A DNA stretch of 64,000 nt from Prorocentrum cordatum. Its lineage: Eukaryota > Sar > Dinophyceae > Prorocentrales > Prorocentraceae. The notes beneath the pieces were generated by a model. That model saw only the letters and a list, made by a program, of their open reading frames with translations. It searched no databases and was not told where the DNA came from. Both the position numbers and the translations under genes were made by a program. The stretch is from contig CAUYUJ010020563.1 in the NCBI GenBank assembly GCA_963575745.1, positions 1 through 64,000 on the forward strand, in the 5' to 3' direction. How positions within the stretch are numbered: position 1 is the first letter of the stretch; every line of letters starts with the position of its first letter. Positions 1-9,995 of the stretch are shown one piece after another.

Positions 1-69
1 CCTGCTCCTCCTCCTTCTCCTCCTCCCCGTCCTCCTCCTCCTCCTCGTCCTCTTTCTCGTCCTCCTGCC

Positions 70-156
<87 letters not shown>

Positions 157-180
157 CCTCCTCCTCCTCCTCCTCCTTCC
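1..180. repeat. CCT / CTGCTC microsatellite
   Basis: A pyrimidine-rich tract, with a hexamer CTCCTG repeated about 15 times between roughly 70 and 160 and pure CCT on both sides. It is cut by the window edge. Confidence 0.95.
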
Positions 181-2165
181 TCGCGGACGTCTGGGAGCGG
201 GGGCGCTGCAATGCACCTGCCCCTCCCGCCTTTTCCACGCAAGCGCAACGGGACCGCTGGCTCTGAAATCCATACCCTGACACGGACGACGGGTCGTCTT
301 GAACAGGGACCGACCGTTCTGGCATTCCTGTAGGCCTACCAGGACATACTCCTCGAACAAGAGAGCGCTCTAAACAAACAACCGAATTTCTTAGAACATA
401 AAAGCCGATGTTTTAAACCAAGCGGTCTCGGCCAGACATGTTTTAAGAGCGTTCCCTGGAATCAACAAACGGTCCTTAGAATGGTCTGTGGTGGGTCTAT
501 AGGCAAGCCAGGACGCCTCGTCACTGGTTGAACATCAGACTGCGATGCGGCGGCCCCCGCGCCGGCTGAGCTGAGCCTTCGCGCGCACGCCGGATGACCT
601 CTGCCGGGGAAGGGGCCGAAGCAGGACACCGCATGCTCTCCCCAGGAGGAGGAGGAGGAGGAGGAGCAGGAGGAGGAGGAGGAGGAGGAGGAGGAGGAGG
701 AGGCTGCTGGGTGCGCGGGCCCCGCTGTGCGAAGCAGAGGCGGGGGAGGGGAGAGGAGTGGAGAGGAAGGCATTGGGGAGGAGAGGGGCGAGGGCTGCCG
801 TGCCTCTGCACAGCCCCTCCTCCGAGCACGCGCGGCCGCCGTGCGACGGGGCAATCGCGAGGACCGACCAGCTAATCCGATCGCGTGGACAAATGTATTC
901 GCCGGGCTACTGGGCGACTTGGCCTCCTGAGGCCATGCACCACCAAGCTCCGACAAGCGTTATTCGCAGGAGGGGCGGGGTTAGAAGGAGACATAGCTGC
1001 ACCAATACGCAATACGCAACCCGTAGCGTGTTGACACGGAGCCGAACTCGTGTATTTAAGACGTAGCCCACGTTCGTTTGCAATCTGCGATCACGTAGGC
1101 TACGTATTGAAAACGTGGCGTACTAGGCCTGCCGCGATACGCTCGCCAAGACGTGGGGCAACACCTACCCGAGCCAACACGCAACGTGTCCTGCCCGAGC
1201 CAACACGCAACGTGTTAACACGGACGTTTTGAGCAAGGTGCGTGCTGCGTCTCAGAACGAGCGCACCAGCGCCGCGAAAGAGACGGAGCTGGATGGGGGG
1301 GCAGCAACGGCAACACTCCTGGCCCAGGCGGGCGCGTCACTGCCCGCGCGCAATTGAGCCGGGGCTCTCAGCCCCGCCCGTCGCCCCGCTGCGGGCCGCC
1401 TCCTCCCTGGCGGTGCCCGCCGCCGCCAGCGTCGCCAGCGCGATGGCCTCGGGGATGGGGGGAAGGGGAGTGTGGAGGGGGGGGCGGACGGAAGGGGGCA
1501 GAAGGCGCAGGGGGCAGGAGACGGCGCGGGGAAGGAAGAGTGGGGGAGCAGGAGGAGCGGCGGAGGAGAGAGGAGTGATGCGGTCATCGTAGTGGCTAGG
1601 GGAGTATTGAAACAGCAGTGGCGGTAGTAGTGGCAATGGTAATAGCCCGTAGTCGTGGTACTGGTGGTGGCTTTGAAAATCTCACCGTGAGAATTAAGAA
1701 TTACTCCGGACAGCCAGAATCATAGAGTTGGTGTTGACGTACTGAGATTATAACTACGGCTGGAGGCACCAATCGACAAAGTAGTAGGAATAACCATCGT
1801 CGTCGTAATACTAGTAAGACCATACTCACCGTAGTCGTGCGTACACTTACTGTCCATCGAAGTCAGAATGGCCGTAGTGTGCGTCCCCCTTGGAGACACG
1901 ACATCGGTAGCAACATTCGTACGACTAACAGACCTTGCAAGTTTCCGCCAGCCTGCGGGCAGGAAGCCCCTGGCCTAATCACCTGGAGCAGCTCGCATGG
2001 CAAGCAAGATCGTGGAGCGCGGCCCCCAAACCCTGACCCTGGCTCCCGCGTGGTCTCGGGGGGCAGCGGTGCACCCGCAGCGCGCGCTGCGACTGGGCCG
2101 CGCGAGGGACGGCGGGATCTTGTCCTCCGTCCGCGCCCTCTTTCATGGGCCGATATTCCACCACC
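181..2165. other. Gene-poor stretch with short repeats
   Basis: I see no convincing gene here. It holds a (GGA)n tract at 641-703, a 31-bp tandem duplication at about 1167-1225 (units start CGAGCCAACACGCAACGTGT), and mixed-sequence DNA. The open frames are low-complexity or lack any protein-like pattern. Confidence 0.6.
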
Positions 2166-2169
2166 ACCA

Positions 2170-2891
2170 CTATCACAGGTTGGAGAGGGAGGAGGAGGAG
2201 GAGGAGGAGGAGGAGGAGGAGGGGAGGAGGAGGGAGAGGGAGGAGGAGGAGGAGGAGGAGGAGGAGGAGGAGGAGGAGGAGGAGGAGGAGGAGGAGGAGG
2301 AGGCGGAGGAGGAGGAGGAGGCAGAGGAGGAGGAGGAGGAGGAGGAGGAGGAGGAGGAGGAGGGGGAGGAGGAGGAGGAGGAGGAGGAGGAGGAGGAGGA
2401 GGAGGAGGAGGAGGAGGAGGAAGAGAGGGAGGAGGAGGAGGCGAGGAGGAGGAGGGGAGGAGGAGGAAGGAAGAGAGGAGGAGGAGAGGAGGAGGGAGGA
2501 GGAGGAGGAGGAGGAGGAGGAGGAGGAGGAGGAGGAGGAGGAGGAGGTAGGAGGAGAGGAGGAGGAGGAGGAGGAGGAGGACGAGGAGGAGGAGGAGGAG
2601 GAGGAGGAGGAGGAGGAGGAGGAGGAGGAGGAGGGGGAGGGGGAGGAGGAGGAGGAGGAGGAGAGGAGAAGGAGGAGGAGGAGGAGGAGGAGGCGGAGGC
2701 GGAGGAGAGGAGGGGAGGAGGAGGAGGGAGGAAGGAGGAGGAGGAGGAGGGAGGAGGAGGGGGAGGGGGAGGAGGAGGAGGAGGAGGAGGAGGAGGAGGA
2801 GGAGGAGGAGGAGGAGGAGGAGGAGGAGGAGGAGGAGAGGGAGGGGGGGGAGGAGGAGGAGGAGGAAGAGGAGTAGGAGGAGGAGGAGGAC
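2170..2891. repeat. Long GGA polypurine microsatellite
   Basis: About 720 bp of almost uninterrupted GGA/AGG with few interruptions, one of the longest polypurine tracts in the window. It opens all three frames (poly-Gly, poly-Glu, poly-Arg), so the ORFs over it are artefacts. Strong purine strand bias makes triplex or G-quadruplex structure possible (inference). Confidence 0.97.
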
Positions 2892-3114
2892 CTCTCCCGT
2901 CCTACCCATGGTAGTCCACCGACTTCCCCAAAGCCCAGGCCTCTTTGGCAGGGTGGCCGTGGGCGGCTTTGGCATCGGAAGTGCGGCGATCTGGAGGCTC
3001 CCTATCTCCTGGCATTCTCGGGGGGCGGCATATGCCGCGTGGTCCTCTTGGTCCGGCTCGTTAAGGTGAAGTGGGAAGACGCCTGTCGCATCCCTCCCTG
3101 ATCGGACGCCCGCT

Positions 3115-3251
3115 TTCCCTGCAAGAATGCTCTTCGCCTCCTCGTCCTCCTCCTGGTCCTCCTCCTCGTCGTCGTCCTCCTCATCCTCCTCAGTCTCATT
3201 CTTCTCCTCCTCGTCCTCCGCGATCTCATCCTCCTTCGCCTCCTCCACCAT
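3115..3251 (-). CDS. Possible acidic exon
   Basis: On the minus strand an ATG at 3251 opens a frame of Glu/Asp codons mixed with Lys, Ala, Ile, Asn and Thr (starts MVEEAKEDEIAEDEEEKNE), followed by a less biased stretch containing SILAGKAG. Unlike the neighbouring pure GGA/TCC tracts the codons are varied, which would fit a real acidic exon. I cannot link it to other exons. It may equally be an eroded TCC microsatellite. Confidence 0.22.
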
Positions 3252-3614
3252 GAGGGTCGCGGGGTTACACAGATGTTCCTTCTACGGAAGGGTTCACGAA
3301 CGTACTGTTCCGCGGGGCGATTGCCAAGAATGCATACTCACCCTCTGCGGAGCGGCAGCAAACGGACTCCTCCAAATGCCCTCCGTGAGGTCGTCCGAGA
3401 GGCCTCCCGAAGGCCTCCGTGCGAGGCTTCGTGGGCCACCCCACGGCGGCCTTGCTTAAGACGAAGCCAGGATGAGGCCAAACTCGGGTGAGGATAGCTC
3501 CAGAACCTCTGAGATCCGGCCCCTCTGGAGGATGTCTCGGGCGCCGCGGCCTTCTCAGAGCGTTCCAAAGTGCTCTGAGAGCGTTCCAGAAAAAGCCCTG
3601 GAACCCGTCCCAGC

Positions 3615-3740
3615 CCCCGCCTCCTCCTCCTCCTCCTCCTCCTCCTCCCGTCCTCCTCCTCCTCCTCCTCCTCCTCCTCCTCCTCCCGTCCTCCTCCTCC
3701 TCCTCCTCCTCCTCCTCCTCCTCCTCCTCCTCCTCCTCCC
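3615..3740. repeat. TCC microsatellite
   Basis: Three blocks of (CTC)n separated by CCGT interruptions, about 125 bp. It is followed by GC-rich alternating GCC/GGC sequence to about 3960 that gives no convincing protein. Confidence 0.95.
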
Positions 3741-3989
3741 GTCCTCTTCCCGGCCTAGCCCCCCGCGGCCCGTGGCGGCCTTGCTGCCCATGGCCGCCGT
3801 GCGGCGCGTGGCCCTGCCGCGGCTCGCGGGCGTGGCCGCCCCGGTGCGCATCGCGGGCGTGGCCGCCGCCGTGCTGCTGCGGGCCGCCGCCGCCGCCGCC
3901 GTGCTGCGGCCGGCCGCCTGCGTGGCCGCGCGGCGGCGGCGGGCGGTGGAGGAGGGTGCTGGGCGTCGCTTGCAGAGGAGGCTAGTTCA

Positions 3990-4165
3990 CAAGGAACCTC
4001 CCACAAGAAGCCCAATCCTGAGACCGATGTCCATGGGTTTTTGGTGTGGGAGCGTCACGCTCTCCATGGCAAAAAACATCGAAACCCAAGAAACCCACGG
4101 CACCCTGGGGGCAAGCAGGGTGTTTCTTGGCAGGGGTCTCCACCATAAGCTTGCCGTCGCGCGGA
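3990..4165 (+). repeat. Dispersed repeat D2, copy 1
   Basis: About 165 bp shared with 17,760-17,925 in the same orientation, with diverged but continuous similarity. Shared blocks include GAAGCCCAA, GGCACCCTGG and GGCAAGCAGGGTG. No coding pattern is conserved between the two copies, so it looks like an old mobile or duplicated noncoding repeat. Confidence 0.7.
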
Positions 4166-4334
4166 CGTCCATACCAAGTTTTTCCTTCGTGTTTTTTGTT
4201 GCTAGACGATCCAGGGTGCTCCTCGATGGCCCCCGCCGAGAAGAAACGCACCCGCCCGAGCGATGCCAAGCCAAGGGGGGAGGCGATCAACCCAAACCCC
4301 CTCGGGTCATGAGCAGATCACGACGAGAGGTTTT

Positions 4335-4495
4335 TTAATGTTTTCGGCCTTCGGGGGCCCTCACCGGGCCTCGGGACCGTCGTAAAACGACTCAGGATGG
4401 GAAACTGGTCCCGGGGAATGGGTCGAGATCTCTGGGGGTCGACGTTACGATCAAATCAAAACGTTGGGGGTCTGGGAGTGGGGGGGGGAGGGGGG
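4335..4495 (+). repeat. Dispersed repeat D1, copy 1
   Basis: A family of about 140-160 bp recognisable by GGGGGCCCT, CTCGGGACYGTC, a CTGGTCC..GG block and CTGGGGGTCGACGTT. Other copies lie at 4685-4830, 6845-7000 and, inverted, 17,405-17,640. The ends are ragged and no open frame is conserved. Confidence 0.7.
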
Positions 4496-4684
4496 TTAGC
4501 GTGCACCTCTCGTCCCCCTTTTGGGCACCAGGTGACCGTTTTGGAGACCCTTTCGGGGACAAAACGTGCACGTGTCTGCTCCCCACCCCGTGTATCGCCC
4601 CCCATTGCGCAACGCCCGAGGGCGGCGGCGACCCAGGCATCCGGCGTCTCGAACAACTCGCGACGGACGTGTTTCATCCTCTCT

Positions 4685-4830
4685 TGCCTCTCGGGGCCCT
4701 TCTGCTGGGCCTCGGGGCCGTCAAGAAACACATCGGGGTGAAACGACGACTGTCCCGTGGAAGTGGTCGAGATGTCAGGGGCCCGTGTCTCCTGAAAGTC
4801 GAAGCGCCGAATGTCTGCGGAGGGGGCGGA
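4685..4830 (+). repeat. Dispersed repeat D1, copy 2 (diverged)
   Basis: It shares the order CTCGGGGCC..TCT, GCCTCGGGGCCGTCAAGAAAC, GGTCGAGATGTCAGGG and a CTGAAAGTCGA block with D1 copy 1, but is more diverged. It lies only about 200 bp after copy 1, so it may be a local duplication. Confidence 0.5.
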
Positions 4831-4854
4831 GTGTGGCCGAGGGCAGCAACGATG

Positions 4855-5190
4855 AGAGGGAAGGCAGGAGGAGGCAGGGGAGGAGGAGGGAGAGGAGGAG
4901 GAGGAGGAGGAGGAGGAGGAGGAGGAGGAGGAGGAGGAGGAAGAGCTAGAAGGCGGAGAAGGAGAAGGAGGAGAAAGCGAGGAGGAGGAGGAGGAGGAGG
5001 ATGAGGAGGAGGAGGAGGGGTGTCGCTCCATGCGCCTACTTTTCTTCCTTCTCTTCGATCCTCCTCCTCTTCCTCCTCCTCCTCCTCCTCTTTCCGCTTC
5101 CTCCTCCTCATCCTCCTCCTCTTCTTCCTCCTCCTCCTCCTCCTCCCTCTCATCCCTCTCCTCCTCCCTCTCCCTCCTCTCCTTCCAATC
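4855..5190. repeat. Facing GGA and TCC tracts
   Basis: A (GGA)n tract at about 4864-5015 is followed after some 30 bp by a (TCC)n tract at about 5047-5190. As the two are complementary in sense, one strand could fold into a long imperfect hairpin. The same GGA-then-TCC order recurs elsewhere in the window. Confidence 0.9.
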
Positions 5191-5199
5191 CTCTTCTTC

Positions 5200-6840
5200 G
5201 GGCAGCATGGCAATCGTTTAAGGCCACGGGTCCGTCAGGAATCGGCAAGGCCCGTCGTCACTTCGGATGGACTCAACTCGGATGAACGGGTCAAGATGAC
5301 GTCCATGATAGATCCAAGGGCCGGCTCTGCGCGAATTTCGGTTTCGGAAGTCCAGCTTCGGAGATTTCAGCAATTTCCTGGATGCGGGATGTCTCTGAAC
5401 GATTTTTTCTGTGGGGCAACAAGAAGGTGTTTTTTTCATATTCTTGACTTCGACATTTCGCCGAAGGGTGGGGGAGGGGGAGCGGGGTCTGGGTCTGAGC
5501 CAATGCTTAGTCGATCTGCTTCTACCAGTCGCTCCAACAGAAGGGGGGGGAGGGGTCCTGACCAGCCGCCAGAACCAGCCGCCAAAAGCAGCTAGGATCT
5601 GGTCTGTGGGAGGGGGAGCGGGGGCCCGCATCGATCGGCGGAAAGAAACACAGAAACGGCGACGAGGGACCAGCTCACAGGGCGGAGGTCGCGCTGGAAT
5701 CGGCCATAGATCGCCGATGAGGCCCCGATCGCACAGCCAAGCGTTCCTAGGCTCCGATCCACAGCGGGCCCCTGTCGGCGATCAGCGGGCGATCGGGGCT
5801 CGATGCGTCCCTCCCTCCCGGGCCCAGCAGCCGCGCCTCGCCCCCCAACAGAAGCCCCCCGGGGACGCCGGGCTCGCCCCGAGCAGCGGCCCTCTCCCCT
5901 CGGCGGCGAGCCCGGGGGGGGGGACGCGAGAAGGGGGGCGGGCCCTTGCAGAAGCTCCGGAAGTCCCCCGGCCTTCTGCAGCCAAGGCGCTGAAATGAGG
6001 ACCGCGTTGAGTTCAGAAGGGGCTCGCGATTCCTGAGGTTATTCCGTGGCTGTTCCTCCAGGCCTCGTCGTGCACGCAGGCTTTCTTGGGGCCAAGGGGC
6101 TTCGTTCCACATTTAGCGTTCCTTCTTTCAGCAGCCCGACTGCAACACAATATTCTAGGCCTTCCCCGAATCGTAAGATCCGATGTTGCAACAACAAAGG
6201 CAGCACCGCCAACAATCACGACCAGAGCCCCTGATCCCATCTGCCTGCTTCATTTTCCGAGCGGGCTCGGTCTGCGATGGCCCCGGGCCCCGAAATCGGG
6301 GGACAACGCCCCGAATGAAATAGTGGCAACGCCCGGATCTGGAGGGCGACACAGCCACCTTCTCGGAAGGCTGGAGTGCTTCCGAGAAGCCCCGCCACCC
6401 TCCGAGAGGGCCTTCTCCTTCGCCCCTCCACCCCTGGCGCCGAACCTCGCTCGCCCTCGGACCCAGGGCGTCCGGAAGAAGGACAGATGGATACGTGCCG
6501 TCGCCCTCCGCGCGTGAAGGGCGGTGAGAGGTCCCTTTGCGCCAGCTGCACAGCGCGCCGAGCTCCAGGTCTCGGCCGCTCCATGCTCCCTGTGTCTCTC
6601 TCTGCCGTCCCGCGAGGTGAGGCTCCAGGCCTCCCTCGCCGCCGGCCCCCGGCGCCGCCCCTCCGACCCCGCCCCTGGGGCGCGCGAGGCCCGCGAGGGG
6701 CGGGCGCTCGGCGCAGCAACACGAAACACGTCGGGAGGCGTGCGGGGCCACGTGCCGCGGCGGCGGCGGCCCCCTGCGACACACCACTGAGGAGACGAGT
6801 CATCGTGTTGGGAGGCCCTGACCTCGCGCCGTGAAACATC
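5200..6840. other. No gene seen
   Basis: GC-rich, mixed-sequence DNA with a few G and C homopolymers. Six-frame reading gives many overlapping open frames on both strands, typical of high-GC noncoding DNA, with none showing conserved motifs or balanced composition. Confidence 0.5.
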
Positions 6841-6844
6841 ACGC

Positions 6845-7000
6845 TGGGAGTTTTTTTTCGGCATCCAGGGGCCCTCGCCGGGACTCGGGACTGTCAAAAA
6901 CCAACTCAGGGCGCAAAACCGGTCCTGGGGAAGAGGTCCAGGCCTCTGGGGGTCGACGTTGCGCAAAAATCACGACGTCGGGGGTCTAGGGGAAAGGGGT
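6845..7000 (+). repeat. Dispersed repeat D1, copy 3
   Basis: Clear copy of D1: GGGGCCCTCGCCGGGACTCGG, then a CTGTCAAAAA block, CTGGGGAAGAGGTC and CTGGGGGTCGACGTTGCG. Confidence 0.75.
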
Positions 7001-7146
7001 TGGGGAGGATGAAGGGTCTGAGCAGTAGTAGTCGGATGCAGTGCACGATGCCTCCGACCGCCTACGGGTAACGATATCCTCATCTCTCCCAGCCCCATCC
7101 TCCCAACCCGACAGCTGTCTTCCTGGACCATGCCGTGCGAGCTGAT

Positions 7147-7280
7147 GGAGGAGGAGGGGGAGGAGGAGGAGGAGGAGGAGGAGGAGGAGGAGGAGGAGGA
7201 GGAGGAGGAGGAGGAGGAGGAGGAGGAAGAGGAGGAGGAGGAGGAGGATGAGGAGGAGAGGAGGAGGAGGAGGAGGGGGG
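7147..7280. repeat. GGA microsatellite
   Basis: About 130 bp of (GGA)n with scattered interruptions. A complementary (TCC)n tract follows at 7822-7968. Confidence 0.95.
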
Positions 7281-7479
7281 TCGCTCCACTGGGCGGGAGG
7301 CAAGAAGAGGCTCGGCACGCCCCACGCTCGGGGGCTGGGACGTGCCCGGCTGGGAGAGGGTCGGGAGCTCGGGAGCCCCGCGTGCTGTGCAGCTGAGCTG
7401 GCCAAGAGCAGCAGGTCTCTGACGGCAATACACAACGGCCTCCTAGGTGGGTCCGGGTAGATGGGGACGAAGGATCACG

Positions 7480-7610
7480 TTGTATTGCCGATGTATCGGC
7501 GATGCAACGGCGATACATCGGCGACGTCGGCGATGCATCGGTGACGTCGGCGTGGGGAAACACGGGCTCCACATCGAGCCGCATCGTCGATGCATCGGCG
7601 ACGCGGCGCG
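7480..7610. repeat. CGATGCATCGG-type palindromic repeats
   Basis: About eight partly overlapping units of GATGCATCGGCGA, GATACATCGGCGA and GACGTCGGCGATG. The core GATGCATCG is near-palindromic and resembles the CATCGATGACG motifs scattered through element B (44.9-62 kb). Confidence 0.8.
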
Positions 7611-7821
7611 ATCCTCCGGCCCCAGCTACTTGGACCCCATCTAGGAGGCCTAGATTACAGCAGCACGCCTCGCGCCGAGGATGCCTTCGAGCGGTGGTTG
7701 CCGCCCTCGGAAGCGTGCAGGCAAGCGTGCGCGCTCACTGCACAGCCCCGCTGCGGACAAGCGCTCTTTGCATCCACGACCTCGGAGATCTGGGCGCCTG
7801 TGCGTTCCGACCACAGTCCCC

Positions 7822-7968
7822 GTCCTCCTCCTCCCCCTCCCCCTCCTCCCCCCCCTCCTCCCCCTCCCCCTCCTCCTCCTCCTCCTCCTCCTCCTCCTGC
7901 TCCTCTCCTCCTCCTCCTCCTCCTCCTCCTCCTCCTCCTCCTCCTCCCCCTCCTCCTCCTCCTCCGGC
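7822..7968. repeat. TCC/CCCTCC microsatellite
   Basis: About 145 bp of (CCT)n with CCCTCC interruptions, opening several false frames. Confidence 0.95.
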
Positions 7969-8254
7969 CCCAGGGGGGGGGACACCCCTGGGGCCGGGGG
8001 TTCAGCTTCGTCTGGGTCGGTGCAGCGCGCCCCTGGGGGGAGGGCGAGCTTTCGGCATCGGGCACGCGACCCGCGCCTGGCTCGTGGCGTTAGCTCGGGC
8101 ATGTCCTCCAGAAAAAGAGATAGTCAAAACATACCCGAAAAATGGCCAACAAATACTAAACAAAATCGTCCCCCGACTATTTTTCCCATATCCTAAGATG
8201 GAGTTAATGTTATTTCTTGGATGCCGCCGACTCCAGTGAAAAGAACACACCCAG

Positions 8255-8566
8255 AACACAGACTTACTCATGAACAGACTTACTCAGACTCTGACTTACT
8301 CATACCCAGACGTACTCATACACAGACCTACTCAGGCTCATACTTACTCATACCCAGACTTACTCATACACATACTTACTCATACTCAGACTTGCTCATA
8401 CTCAGACCTGCTCATACTCAGATTTACCCATACCCAGACGTACACATACACAGACTTACTCATACACAGACTTACTCATACTAAGACTTACTCATACCCA
8501 AACGTACTCATGTACATACTTACTCATACTCAGACCTACACATACTCATACCTTCTCATAGTCTGA
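8255..8566. repeat. 16-bp minisatellite
   Basis: About 19 tandem units of 16 bp, consensus GACTTACTCATACWCA, with point differences between units. As 16 is not a multiple of three, the array cannot encode a regular peptide repeat in one frame, which argues against coding. Confidence 0.9.
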
Positions 8567-8569
8567 GTT

Positions 8570-9290
8570 GCTCACCACACGACAGATTTTGAGGATGTCT
8601 CAGGCGGGGCGCTGGCTTCAGCACCCCTATGGGGAGCCGCCAGTGGTGTTTCCACGGGCCCGTGCCAGACAGAAACGGGTGGAGTGGCCAGGATAAGACC
8701 GTCGAGCCCGACCTGCAGGGAGGTGTAGGGTGCCACAGCCCGCCCGATCCCCCCCAGTACAGCAGACAGCCGCACCAACGTCGAGCGGGCGGTGGACAGA
8801 ACAGGCTACCAGGGCCCGCGGGCCAGCCGTGGCCGGGAGCCAGCCAGACCGGAGGCCACGGCGAGCGAGGCCTGCCAGGGCGAGTTGGGGTGTGAATGCA
8901 CGGAGCGAGCACTGGGCTGGTCGAGTCCCCAAGCAGTGCAGGCACGGCCGAGCAGGACCCCCAGGGCGAAACGCAGTTATCATCACGCGCGCGCGCCCGC
9001 CTGCGCGGGGGCCCACGAGGCCCGAGACGCCCGCCACCAACCCGACAGAGAAACAAAATCCCACCAACCCTCTGGGCACAAGGGCGAAACGAGCCCTGTC
9101 ACCACTCAGCCAAAGCACCCTCCGGCCCCTGCACGGGGGAGAGGCTTACAACAATCCCATGTTGTTGAACACATCACCTCCCCCAGGCGACTGGCGGAAG
9201 TGGTTTCGCCTGGGGTGCGGCTAACAGCCGCGGGATGGTAGGAAGAGGCTTCGCCTGAGAACAGCCGATGCTCTGTTGAGGTGCGGCTAC
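8570..9290. other. No gene seen
   Basis: GC-rich mixed sequence. It includes hairpin-like words around 9215-9235 and 9285-9300 (GCGGCTAACAGCCGC, GCGGCTACCAGCCGC). Long open frames exist on both strands, but their translations are Arg/Pro/Ala/Gly-rich without recognisable motifs. Confidence 0.5.
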
Positions 9291-9296
9291 CAGCCG

Positions 9297-9502
9297 CGGC
9301 TGGTGGGGATACGTTTTTTGGTCAGCGGCCCCGAAACTACGGTCAGGGAGCGGAGGCGACGTCCGGGCCACGGGCGAGGCTAATTTGCAAGACAATTCGA
9401 CGCGCTGGTGGGGATACGTTTTTTTTTTTTTGTTGGTCGGCGGCTCCGAGGCGGCGGACAGGGAGCGGAAGGCGTCGTCTGGGCCAGCCGGCGAGGCAAA
9501 TT
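9297..9502 (+). repeat. Two direct copies of a roughly 100-bp repeat
   Basis: Copies at about 9297-9383 and 9405-9502 both begin CTGGTGGGGATACGTTTTTT and share AGGGAGCGGA and GGCGAGGC blocks. A partial third copy (CTGGTGGGGATACGCGGA) starts at about 9641. The internal T-run and compact size could suit a SINE-like element, but I see no clear tRNA-type A and B boxes. Confidence 0.6.
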
Positions 9503-9673
9503 AGCTACAACAGGCAACGCACCTGCAGTAATAAAGCGCAAAAAAAAGCGCATGTGCACATGCATTAAGCAAAATGCTCCACATTAAGGCGAACGCACCT
9601 AGGCGCCAGCCACACAGAGGTGAAGCAGCCGTAATGCTACGCTGGTGGGGATACGCGGAGCGTCTAGAATTAC

Positions 9674-9755
9674 TCATCTTTCTCCTCGATCCTGGTTCAG
9701 GCCCTGGGCCCCGTCCCCCCAGCCCTGGCCTGCGCCCCCAGGGCTTCGGGTCCCT

Positions 9756-9833
<78 letters not shown>

Positions 9834-9853
9834 TGGTGGTCGTCGTCGTCGTA

Positions 9854-9907
<54 letters not shown>

Positions 9908-9962
9908 CCCGTCCCCTCGAGGGCTTTCAAGGCCCGCCTGGCCTCCCCGCTGGCCCCCGCGT

Positions 9963-9995
<33 letters not shown>

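Noticed and set aside
2145-2914. Long open frames of poly-Glu, poly-Gly or poly-Arg
   Set aside because: They are readings of a GGA microsatellite in different frames; no unique sequence supports coding.
8556-9118. Long minus-strand frames around 8.6-9.1 kb
   Set aside because: Arg/Pro/Gly/Leu-rich translations without motifs, and equally long frames on the opposite strand; typical of GC-rich noncoding DNA.
9297-9502. tRNA-derived SINE
   Set aside because: Two direct copies with T-runs are suggestive, but I could not find convincing A-box and B-box promoter words.
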